DNA of 5,561 nucleotides, taken from assembly GCF_020829685.1 (NCBI RefSeq), contig NZ_JAIVFR010000488.1, positions 1 to 5,561 of the forward strand, in the 5' to 3' direction. Within the stretch, counting starts at the first letter, position 1; each line of letters begins with the position of its first letter. Positions 1 to 5,387 of the stretch are shown here, in pieces. A model generated the notes under the pieces. The model was not told the origin of the DNA. It was given only the letters and a program-made list of their open reading frames with translations, and ran no database searches. A program made the position numbers and the translations under genes. This stretch comes from Nostoc sp. CHAB 5715 (GTDB lineage: Bacteria; Cyanobacteriota; Cyanobacteriia; Cyanobacteriales; Nostocaceae).

Positions 1-2
1 TT

Positions 3-107
3 AAAAACCTGAAGATAAAAGCTCAAGCTTTTGGCTTAGAACTCATCCCTATTTGTGACTCAACGCAAAGTGTTTCTGTTTTTAATCATTGTTATACAAA
101 AGTCTGA
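3..107 (+). CDS. Possible C-terminal end of a gene cut by the window edge
   Basis: A plus-strand frame is open from the window edge to a TGA at 105-107 and gives 34 residues beginning KNLKIKAQAFGLELIPICDS and ending in CYTKV. The alternation of hydrophobic and charged residues looks protein-like. An open frame of this length is nevertheless not rare by chance, and I do not recognise a family. If real, it is the tail of a gene running toward the peptidase gene on the same strand, about 118 bp upstream of its start. An AT-rich hairpin in the same stretch (AAAAGC at 17-22 with GCTTTT at 27-32) would then be coding sequence. Low confidence; it could be plain intergenic DNA. Confidence 0.25.
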   Translation, partial: KNLKIKAQAFGLELIPICDSTQSVSVFNHCYTKV

Positions 108-147
108 TGTTAAGTCTGTTTCCCAGAACGATCGCAAAAGTTTTCGG

Positions 148-153
148 TATACT
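148..153 (+). promoter_or_regulatory. Candidate -10 element for the oligoendopeptidase gene
   Basis: TATACT matches five of six bases of the TATAAT consensus. It would give a 5' leader of roughly 65-70 nt before the ATG at 226. No convincing -35 hexamer lies 16-18 bp upstream (the sequence there is around AGAACG), so this would be a promoter depending mainly on its -10, or on an activator. Inferred from sequence match only. Confidence 0.3.
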
Positions 154-211
154 GACTGTAAAAGTTGGCGATTTCCCCAAATAAAAACTTTCAAGAAGTC
201 GCCTGATCACT

Positions 212-217
212 GAGGGG
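212..217 (+). promoter_or_regulatory. Shine-Dalgarno sequence that decides the peptidase start
   Basis: GAGGGG is a good match to the anti-Shine-Dalgarno region. It lies 8 nt before the ATG at 226 and only 5 nt before the in-frame TTG at 223. Another ATG at 219-221 is in a different frame and too close. The spacing favours the ATG at 226 as the true start. Confidence 0.6.
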
Positions 218-225
218 AATGATTG

Positions 226-1917
226 ATGCAAGCTCCAGTAGATTTTGCCGACATCACAGCGTCAACTCCAACGCTTTTAACCGTGACTGCCGAATACCAA
301 GCCATTCAGACGCAGTTTAACCAGGCTCAAACCTCTGAGCAACGAAAAGCTGTTTTTCAGCAGTGGGATGCTTTGCGACGCAGACTTAGTACGTGGAGAG
401 AACTTACGCAACTGCACTTTCACCAAGACACGCAAAACCCAGAGTACAAAGCTGCCTTGGACTATTGCAGCGAACTTTCGCCTTCTCTGACTGCCCAAGA
501 AGTAGACCTAAAACGGCAACTGATCCACAGCCCTGATCGCGCTGAACTAGAACAAAGTTTGGGAAGGCAAGCCTTTTTGTTGTGGGAAGCAGACATCACG
601 ACTTTTGAAAGAGCAATCGCAGCAGATTTAGTCGAAGAATCTAAACTTACCAATGAATACACCGAACTGATCGCCTCGGCAAAGCTAGCCTTCCAGGGTG
701 AGCAGGTGAATTTATCGGGTTTGCAACCCTATCTGCAAAGTAAAAATCGAGATATTCGCCACCAGGCAGAACAGTGTCGCTGGCAGTTTTTTGAGCAGAA
801 TCAAGACCGCTTTGATCAACTGTTTGATCAGTTGGTGAAACTGCGCGATCGCATGGCAAAAAAATTGGGTTCGGAAAACTACATTGCGCTAGGATATCGC
901 CGAATGCGACGGGTGGATTACGATCAAACCGATGTCGAACGCTATCGAGATCAAGTCGTTCAGGAGGTCGTGCCCTTAGCGATCGAGCTAATTCAGCAAC
1001 AGGCTCAACGGCTCAACATAGACACTGTGTATTTCTGGGATGAGTCCGTCTTTGATGCCCAAGGAAGTCCAGCTCCAATTGGCGATCATGACTGGATGCT
1101 GGAACGGGCGCAAGAAATGTTTGATGCCATGAATCCATCGTTAGGTGACTTTTTCGGCATGATGGTTGAGCGGCATTTACTGGATTTACAAAACCGTCCT
1201 AGAAAGGCAGGAGGCGGATTCTGTACAAGCTTCCCAACCTATGACGTTCCCTACGTGTTTGCAAATTTCAATGGTACAAAAAACGACGTGCAAGTGTTTG
1301 CTCACGAGATTGGTCACGCCTTCCAAATGTGGCAAAGTCGCCATTTGCCAGTTTTTGATTACCTGTGGCCCACCCAAGAATCGTGTGAAATTCACTCTAT
1401 GAGCTTAGAGTTTCTCACCGGCCCGCAGATGGAAAAGTTTTTCGGTGATCAAGCTGATCGATTTCGCTCTCAGCATCTAGCCGGGACGATTCTGTTTCTG
1501 CCTTATGGCGTGGCAGTCGATCATTTTCAGCATTTGGTCTATGCGAACCCAGAAGCAACCCCACAAGAACGACATCAAATGTGGCAACAGATGGAAGCTC
1601 GTTATCTGCCTTGGCGTCAATATGGAGATTTGAACTACCTCAACAAAGGCGGACTCTGGCAAGACAAACAGCACATCTATTGTTCACCGTTCTACTACAT
1701 TGATTACACCTTGGCAGGGTGTTGTGCGTTGCAGTTTTGGGTCAAAGCCCAAGAAGATTATTCGCAAGCGTTGGCGGAGTACATTGCATTATGCGATCGC
1801 GGGGGTTCTGCGTCCTTTCGAGAATTAGTGCGATCGGCAAATCTCATTTCTCCGTTTGAACCTGGGGCACTTACTCAAGTTGTTGAAAAAGTGCGTCAGA
1901 CTTTAAAGGCTGGGTGA
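226..1917 (+). CDS. M3-family oligoendopeptidase (PepF-like zinc metallopeptidase)
   Basis: The product is a 563-residue cytosolic zinc metallopeptidase that should cleave short peptides as part of peptide turnover. The M3 signature is plain: HEIGH at residues 360-364 gives two zinc-binding histidines and the catalytic Glu361. The segment ESCEIHSMSLEF supplies the third zinc ligand, most likely Glu388, 24 residues after the second His, as expected in M3 enzymes. Near the C-terminus CSPFYYIDYTLA (486 onward) matches the family's tyrosine-rich substrate-binding segment. The N-terminal half is helical and charged, as in PepF, and no signal peptide or membrane segment is visible. Length fits the roughly 550-565-residue bacterial subfamily, so the gene appears complete. 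I start at ATG 226 rather than the adjacent TTG 223 because of the Shine-Dalgarno spacing. It contains two HIP1 octamers. Its last 15 bp overlap the tail of the opposing chimeric frame, and no terminator hairpin follows it. Confidence 0.93.
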   Translation: MQAPVDFADITASTPTLLTVTAEYQAIQTQFNQAQTSEQRKAVFQQWDALRRRLSTWRELTQLHFHQDTQNPEYKAALDYCSELSPSLTAQEVDLKRQLIHSPDRAELEQSLGRQAFLLWEADITTFERAIAADLVEESKLTNEYTELIASAKLAFQGEQVNLSGLQPYLQSKNRDIRHQAEQCRWQFFEQNQDRFDQLFDQLVKLRDRMAKKLGSENYIALGYRRMRRVDYDQTDVERYRDQVVQEVVPLAIELIQQQAQRLNIDTVYFWDESVFDAQGSPAPIGDHDWMLERAQEMFDAMNPSLGDFFGMMVERHLLDLQNRPRKAGGGFCTSFPTYDVPYVFANFNGTKNDVQVFAHEIGHAFQMWQSRHLPVFDYLWPTQESCEIHSMSLEFLTGPQMEKFFGDQADRFRSQHLAGTILFLPYGVAVDHFQHLVYANPEATPQERHQMWQQMEARYLPWRQYGDLNYLNKGGLWQDKQHIYCSPFYYIDYTLAGCCALQFWVKAQEDYSQALAEYIALCDRGGSASFRELVRSANLISPFEPGALTQVVEKVRQTLKAG

Positions 1918-2199
1918 TTGAAAAATCTCTGAAGAAACATGGGTGTAGGGGTGTAAGGGGAGCCAGCGCAGCAGGGGTTCTTCGCTCCAGCTCAAAGGGT
2001 GACGTAATTCTTCTACCATCTCCCAACACCAATGTTCTTCTCCTTGTCGCTCAATTACTCGCAGTGGAATAGGTGGAACATTTTCTAAGGAAAATTGTGG
2101 CTGATTTTGATTGTTAGTAACTATTTTTACTCTTAACCGTGAATGCCTCAGTTGTAGCCAAGCCAGAGCTTCAGTTAATAAAGCAATGGTAAATGACCC
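1903..2199 (-). pseudogene. Fragment of a condensation/acyltransferase-type domain, truncated at both ends
   Basis: This is the C-terminal part of the chimeric frame, about 98 residues starting KGSFTIALLTEALAWLQLRH. The pattern L-EALAWLQLRH-RLRVKIV, then PPIPLRVIERQGEEHW and EELRHPLSWSEEPLLR, is what I expect near the N-terminus of condensation-superfamily proteins (NRPS condensation and alcohol-acetyltransferase-like enzymes). The similarity fades after THVSSEIF, where the HHxxxDG catalytic motif should follow soon. That motif and the rest of a roughly 400-residue protein are missing, because the frame runs into the 3' end of the peptidase gene and stops at TAA 1905-1903. The piece has no start of its own. 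It cannot be an active enzyme and is best read as debris fused in frame to the VOC remnant. Family assignment is from pattern memory, not from a search. Confidence 0.6.
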
Positions 2200-3003
2200 T
2201 TTAATATCCTCAACTCGATAAGTGAAAAGACTCAAGCCCAACGAACCAGGTTGAGAGTATTCCCGTTTATCTGGCGTAGGGTAAAGTGGACTATAGACTT
2301 GCAAAAGTCCTACATTAGTTTTAGGTGAAGCGAAAGCCGAAAGATAAAACTCTTGCCCCTCACAAAGCATTAATATCTGGCGAGTAGAGGGTTTTTGATA
2401 GCCCGATCGCTTACCATTAGTCTCTAATGGTATAAGTCCAAAAAAATCTGCATAAAACGATGCTAGGGCGTGGTCAGAGGTGATGAAGCTAGAGTGAGTT
2501 CCTTCGCTTACCGATAGTGGAGAACTCGGATCAACTGTGCCGTAGCCAGGACGATTGTAATTATATCGCTGGAAAAATGCCTGTCGGGTTTCACAACCAA
2601 TCACAAACATTTCCCTCACACCAACAAAGCGATTATATAAGCCAGTTCCCTCATTACCTGTAGCTTCAATAGCCCGAACTGGTTCTGTATAAATCCAGTC
2701 ACCCCCATTGGCTTTGTCGTCGGTAAATGCATCGGCGATCGCATAAATATCTTTCGTCAGAGATGCAAACCATCGGCTACCGACAACAACAGGCAAAGTG
2801 TCACCTAAACCTTCATTGCGAGGTTGTTTCCACCACATCACCCGCACTAATCCATGATCTGCCGAGTTGCCGTTTTGTAGTCGTATAGATGTCAAATCCG
2901 ACTCATGTCCGTAGAGTAACCCTGCTTGTTCTGCCCAAAGTTCTCCCCTGTTAACTTCTCGATAACCGAACTCCGCCCAATATTTCAGAGTAGCTTCAAT
3001 ATC
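1903..3003 (-). pseudogene. VOC (glyoxalase-fold) protein remnant, N-terminally truncated and fused in frame to a condensation-domain fragment
   Basis: An open frame of 366 codons follows directly on an in-frame TAG at 3006-3004. The first 268 codons (3003-2200) resemble a two-domain VOC-superfamily protein, related to glyoxalase/dioxygenase folds. They begin DIEATLKYWAEFGYREV, the typical first helix of a VOC module, but the strand and Met start that should precede it are absent. The second VOC module begins around THSSFITSDHALASFYADFFG and is cut after SLFTYRVEDI, so its final strands are missing. The rest (2199-1903) belongs to an unrelated domain, described separately. The first plausible non-AUG start is TTG 2895, which gives 330 residues with no good Shine-Dalgarno; this is likely what automatic annotation would call. 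A HIP1 octamer sits inside (2735-2742). A working protein is unlikely because both VOC ends are lost. It could still be transcribed from further upstream. Confidence 0.7.
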
Positions 3004-3168
3004 CTATAAAACATGAATCTGGCGATGGCAGGCAGAACAAATATTTGCTGTTGGGCCTGGGTCTTGTTTTTTGCGTTTGGTATTTTGTTGTGGAACTAAG
3101 TGATGGACAGTCAAAGATTCCATCTCTCTTTGGCAGAGTTGGCATTGCTTGTGTTGATTATTTGACAC
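3004..3168 (-). pseudogene. N-terminal fragment of a small HNH endonuclease
   Basis: From GTG 3168 to TAG 3006-3004 the frame encodes 54 residues with a clear zinc-finger HNH pattern. It has CQLC at 9-12, the HH pair at 22-23 (LTVHHLVP), and ICSACHRQIH at 43-52, which supplies the second CxxC and the trailing histidines. This is the beta-beta-alpha-metal core found in small bacterial HNH nucleases of roughly 90-110 residues. Those proteins normally continue past the CHRxIH segment into a helical tail, but here a stop comes two codons later. In the same frame the sequence then turns into VOC coding sequence, so the 3' half appears deleted. An upstream in-frame TAG, nine codons before the GTG, bounds the frame. 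The GTG start is uncertain because no good Shine-Dalgarno precedes it. The core metal ligands are present, but loss of the tail makes activity doubtful. Confidence 0.65.
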
Positions 3169-3235
3169 CTGATGAATGATAAAACCCTATCTAATATCAT
3201 AGCGATTACTAAACTAGGGCTAATCAACTCAACAT

Positions 3236-3268
3236 AAAACTGCCCTGGAGTTAATCCAGAGCAGTTTT
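3236..3268. terminator. Bidirectional rho-independent terminator
   Basis: The left arm AAAACTGC-C-CTGGA and right arm TCCAG-A-GCAGTTTT pair perfectly over 13 bp apart from one central C/A mismatch, with the five-base loop GTTAA. The hairpin is flanked by an A-run on the left and five T's on the right (3265-3269), so it can work in both directions. On the minus strand it would end transcripts coming from the right (GC-rich island or the VOC/vapBC unit) before they reach the HNH fragment. On the plus strand no intact gene lies nearby to the left; it may be left over from a lost gene. Confidence 0.85.
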
Positions 3269-3410
3269 TGATAGAAGTAGATTATATAGGAGACTCTTAT
3301 TGTTGTCCCCGGTTTATGCATAGTAAATACCGTTATATAATACTCTTCACCTCAAGTTTCGTACTTTACGCAAAAAACGAATAATCTTGAAGTTGGTATT
3401 ATAAAGTGTA

Positions 3411-3662
3411 GAGGTCAGCATCAGCTAGCGTATCACAGAGGGCATCCGCGACTTTGAACTTCTTCCTTGGCGGGACACAGGACATGGCTGCTGGTGATGG
3501 GGTGCCCAGTAAGGAAATCTGGGGATGAAGGAAGTAGCGATTGCTATTACGGGGCGTTGTCCATCGTCTCCCCAATCGATTCTCACGAGTATTGCCGAAA
3601 GTTTTACTGATGTAGTGGTATTGGAGTGATGAGTGACGTGTTTGGGGAAAATTTGGGATCAA
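3411..3662. other. GC-richer island of unknown nature, possibly a decayed gene
   Basis: The bases at 3421-3600 are about 53% GC, against about 33-37% in the lines just before and after. Several frames stay open. A minus-strand frame of 87 codons (TTG 3662 to TAA 3399) ends KKFKVADALCDTLADADLYTL minus its first residue context, and is rich in Arg, Pro and Ser. A second minus-strand frame over the same stretch contains ILVRIDWGDDGQRPVIAIAT. On the plus strand, one frame is open from 3412 to the TGA at 3526-3528. It overlaps, as ATGA, a 34-codon frame starting MKEVAIAITGRCPSSPQ at ATG 3525 and ending at TGA 3627-3629. I recognise none of these. A high-GC patch lengthens open frames in every register, so this may be a frameshifted gene, an RNA or imported DNA. 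No single frame can be defended. Confidence 0.35.
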
Positions 3663-3771
3663 GACTCGTTTTACAAGCTCTTTTAGGCTGATGCACCACT
3701 AAGACAGTTAAGTTAAATTGCTAATGAAATCATATCCCTGCCTAATTCCCAGATTTAGGTGTAAATTCAGG

Positions 3772-4149
3772 TTAAGACTGCGGATTTTGGCGAATCCCTA
3801 ACAAATTTCCGTCAATATCCTTGAAAGTGGATAATTGCACTCCGTGACCGACATCGGTAATTGGCCCAACTGAGACTCCTTTTTCAGTCAGGCTTTGACG
3901 AGCAGTAACTATATCGTTGACAACAAAGGTATTAACGGTATTACCTGGTTCAACTGAGTTACTCAAGTTCAATCCGATTGCAAAGCGTGGAATATCAGGA
4001 AAACTAAACTGTCTCCAGCTAGGTGTGTCATATTTTTCTTGAGGAACTAACCCAAGCTTGGACTTGTACCACTCGGCACTAGCTTCAAGATTAGTAACGT
4101 CTAGTTTAGTGACAAAACTATATTCACCAAAAGTGTTTTTCAATGTCAT
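3772..4149 (-). CDS. Small VOC (glyoxalase/bleomycin-resistance fold) family protein
   Basis: The 125-residue product has the length and layout of a single-module VOC protein with two beta-alpha-beta-beta-beta halves. The first half starts around FVTKLDVTNLEASAEWYKSK with the usual AxxWYxxxLGL helix. The second starts near NTFVVNDIVTARQSL and ends with KDIDGNLLGIRQ, the classic DPDGN-type terminal strand. The residues that normally bind metal look altered: the N-terminal His position reads K-L, and the Glu expected after DGN-L-L is Gly. A metal-dependent reaction is therefore doubtful, and a binding or resistance role, or another reaction, is open. The ATG at 4149 matches the expected N-terminus, but only a weak Shine-Dalgarno (AGTAGAA) precedes it. 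The gene lies 43 bp downstream of vapC on the same strand and may share its transcript or use a promoter overlapping the vapC stop. No signal peptide; presumably cytosolic. The substrate cannot be told. Confidence 0.85.
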   Translation of the reverse strand: MTLKNTFGEYSFVTKLDVTNLEASAEWYKSKLGLVPQEKYDTPSWRQFSFPDIPRFAIGLNLSNSVEPGNTVNTFVVNDIVTARQSLTEKGVSVGPITDVGHGVQLSTFKDIDGNLLGIRQNPQS

Positions 4150-4191
4150 ATTCTACTGTGCTAATCCAGAACTTTTCTAATATAGCTATCT

Positions 4192-4221
4192 ATTATAAGC
4201 TCACAGGGATATATGCTTGAA
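4192..4221 (-). promoter_or_regulatory. Candidate promoter for the small VOC gene
   Basis: On the minus strand a perfect TATAAT occupies 4197-4192, with TTCAAG (4221-4216, three matches to TTGACA) 18 bp upstream. Transcription would begin near 4185 and leave a leader of about 35 nt before the ATG at 4149. The -10 overlaps the vapC stop codon. This would let the VOC gene be expressed independently of vapBC. It is a sequence match only; AT-rich DNA yields such matches by chance. Confidence 0.35.
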
Positions 4222-4588
4222 AACTCTTAAAATCTTTATCAGTTGTCATAATATACCAACCACGACGAGCGGCTACTGAACAGAGTAAAAAATCAGTGTT
4301 AGCTCCTTGAATGCCATTTGTACGACAAGTATTGTAGAACTCAGCAGCTAACTCGTAGTCTTCGATAGTTAGCTCTAAATCACTAAAGGCACGCAGCGCA
4401 TCTCTCAATCGAGTAAACTGTTGGGTATAACGAACTCCTGAAAGCACCTCTTGCCTGACAGCACCTAGTAAAACGACTCGCTCATCAACGATTAGCTCAC
4501 GCAGTTGATTGACAATAGGTGCTGCTTGTAGTGAAGTATTACGCCGTAGTGCTAACGACCATACAGAAGTATCTACAACAACTTTCAT
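4193..4588 (-). CDS. vapC: VapC-type PIN-domain ribonuclease toxin
   Basis: The 131-residue product has the full set of acidic residues of a PIN-domain RNase. These are Asp6 in VVVDTSVW, Glu47 in RQEVLSG, Asp99 in ANTDFLLCSVA and Asp117 in MTTDKDF, together forming the Mg2+/Mn2+ site. Length agrees with VapC proteins of about 125-140 residues. In type II toxin-antitoxin systems such enzymes cut RNA (tRNA, rRNA or mRNA, depending on the toxin) and stop growth when freed from the antitoxin. The start codon overlaps the vapB stop as ATGA (4588-4585), which points to translational coupling and sets the start. No catalytic residue is missing, so the toxin looks intact. The target RNA cannot be predicted from sequence. 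Confidence 0.9.
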   Translation of the reverse strand: MKVVVDTSVWSLALRRNTSLQAAPIVNQLRELIVDERVVLLGAVRQEVLSGVRYTQQFTRLRDALRAFSDLELTIEDYELAAEFYNTCRTNGIQGANTDFLLCSVAARRGWYIMTTDKDFKSFQAYIPVSL

Positions 4589-4794
4589 TGCTGGTGTCGC
4601 TGTTGTTTGTAATTATAATTTTCGTCGTAATCGATTTTCCCAAACAAGTCCAGTACCTTCATTTGTTGACGACGTTGTACGTATTCACGTAAAGCTTGTT
4701 CGACCACATCACGTTCAGTTTGTTCAGTTTGTTGATGACTAACAGCTAAAGCTTGTTGAACTAATGCTTCGTCGATTTGGAGATTAATTGTCAT
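4585..4794 (-). CDS. vapB: VapB-type antitoxin with a three-residue insertion
   Basis: The 69-residue product fits VapB antitoxins that pair with PIN toxins. It has an N-terminal strand MTINLQID, helix A (EALVQQALAVSH), helix B (ERDVVEQALREYVQRRQQ), and then a toxin-binding tail with LFGKIDYDENYNY, a strongly conserved type of C-terminus in this group. The first half should form a ribbon-helix-helix-like dimer that binds the operator upstream and represses the operon. The tail should wrap around VapC and block its active site. A 9-bp tandem duplication encodes QTEQTE between the helices, three residues more than the usual spacing. The ATG at 4794 places the start at the first strand; its Shine-Dalgarno is weak. 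The stop overlaps the vapC start by 4 bp. A ribbon-helix-helix fold is inferred from family resemblance. Confidence 0.87.
   Translation of the reverse strand: MTINLQIDEALVQQALAVSHQQTEQTERDVVEQALREYVQRRQQMKVLDLFGKIDYDENYNYKQQRHQQ
4713..4730 (+). repeat. Perfect 9-bp tandem duplication inside vapB
   Basis: GTTCAGTTT occurs twice back to back (4713-4721 and 4722-4730). On the coding strand it repeats the three codons for a Thr-Glu-Gln unit and keeps the frame. A third, degenerate unit (GTTGATGAC) follows. Confidence 0.85.
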
Positions 4795-5054
4795 GCACTT
4801 TTATTTGAGAAAGCAGACTAGCTAAACTTAATAAACGCAAAAATCAAAGTACACTTCCTTAGTGTTGCAGACTAACTTCAGTTAGGCTAATGAACATACA
4901 GTGCCTTACGTTGCACTTCTACAAAATTTTAACTCATTTTCATTTTAACTAAAACTTGTAAAAGATAACAGATTCAGATAACTGAAATATTGCTGCGTTT
5001 GCGATCACTGTGTTGATTTTGGGCATTTTAAAATAGTGTTTACTGAATACAGCC
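4795..5054. promoter_or_regulatory. Divergent control region between vapB and the 110-residue gene
   Basis: These 260 AT-rich bases must hold the start signals for both flanking genes. Three short inverted repeats cluster on the vapB side: ACACT-TCCTT-AGTGT (4851-4865), CTAACT-TC-AGTTAG (4872-4885) and AGTGC-8 nt-GCACT (4900-4917). The octamer GCAGACTA is repeated directly at 4813-4820 and 4867-4874, and ATTTTAACT at 4926-4934 and 4942-4950. VapBC complexes usually bind short inverted repeats near their promoter, so these are operator candidates. For the plus-strand gene, TAAAAT at 5029-5034 could serve as a -10, without a good -35. No promoter can be fixed with confidence. Confidence 0.35.
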
Positions 5055-5387
5055 ATGTTTAAAGGATTTAGTCACCCAAAGAAGAAAGCAGTGCTTGAAG
5101 ACAATGAACTGACTACAGGCATTGTACAGCACCCAGTTACTCTTCGTTGGCAGACTTGGATATCATTTACTGGTCATGATATCGGGTGCATTACTGCCCA
5201 TAATCAGCGAGAGGATGCTAATAAAATAGCTAAACAGATAGCTGATGCTTGGAGTAAGGGAAAATATCAAACCCAAGAAGAGGTAACAGCTTTTATTAAA
5301 TCTTTGCCTACTGATGGTGTCATAGATCCATTGCCCCAAAGTATTGTAATGCAATTGAGTCAGCAAGCATTAAGCGCCAGGAAGTAA
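5055..5387 (+). CDS. Hypothetical protein, 110 residues
   Basis: I do not recognise a named domain. The product starts MFKGFSHPKKKAVLEDNELT with a basic patch. It continues with a beta-like aromatic segment (VTLRWQTWISFTGHDIGCI), then a long predicted helix (NQREDANKIAKQIADAWSKG) and a second helical part (QTQEEVTAFIKSL), and ends in an amphipathic tail (QSIVMQLSQQALSARK). There is no signal peptide or membrane segment, and it has one Cys, so it should be a small soluble cytosolic protein. Sequence character and codon use look like a real conserved gene rather than chance. The ATG at 5055 is the first good start; only a weak Shine-Dalgarno precedes it. It is divergent from vapBC and has no evident operon partner in the window. 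Confidence 0.7.
   Translation: MFKGFSHPKKKAVLEDNELTTGIVQHPVTLRWQTWISFTGHDIGCITAHNQREDANKIAKQIADAWSKGKYQTQEEVTAFIKSLPTDGVIDPLPQSIVMQLSQQALSARK

Larger units (their letters stand above)
3169..3771. other. 603-bp stretch without a convincing gene
   Basis: It contains a strong bidirectional intrinsic terminator (3236-3268), AT-rich sequence around 3270-3400, a GC-richer island (about 3411-3600, listed separately), and AT-rich sequence up to the end of the small VOC gene. A TATAAT on the plus strand at 3336-3341 has only a poor -35 partner (TTTATG, 3313-3318) and no gene to serve, so I do not call a promoter. A short inverted repeat, CCTAA 3741-3745 with TTAGG 3755-3759, lies just past the stop of the small VOC gene but lacks a T-tract, so it is not a convincing terminator. 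Confidence 0.6.

Noticed and set aside
17..32. AT-rich hairpin AAAAGC-TCAA-GCTTTT as a terminator
   Set aside because: Only six base pairs, mostly A-T, and no T-tract beyond the arm; it also falls inside a possibly coding frame.
1166..1402. Plus-strand open frame of 78 codons inside the peptidase gene
   Set aside because: It lies wholly within the well-supported M3 peptidase coding sequence in another frame; its peptide is Cys/Thr-rich and not protein-like.
3185..3219. CCCTA...TAGGG inverted repeat upstream of the HNH fragment
   Set aside because: Only five base pairs with a 25-base loop; not distinguishable from chance.
4509..4742. Plus-strand open frame of 77 codons across vapB and vapC
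   Set aside because: It is antisense to two well-supported genes and shows no recognisable motif.
4926..4950. Two ATTTTAACT repeats as a cyanobacterial Pho box
   Set aside because: The unit partly resembles the Pho-box repeat, but the copies are 16 bp apart rather than the regular 11-bp spacing, and only two are present; AT-rich chance is more likely.
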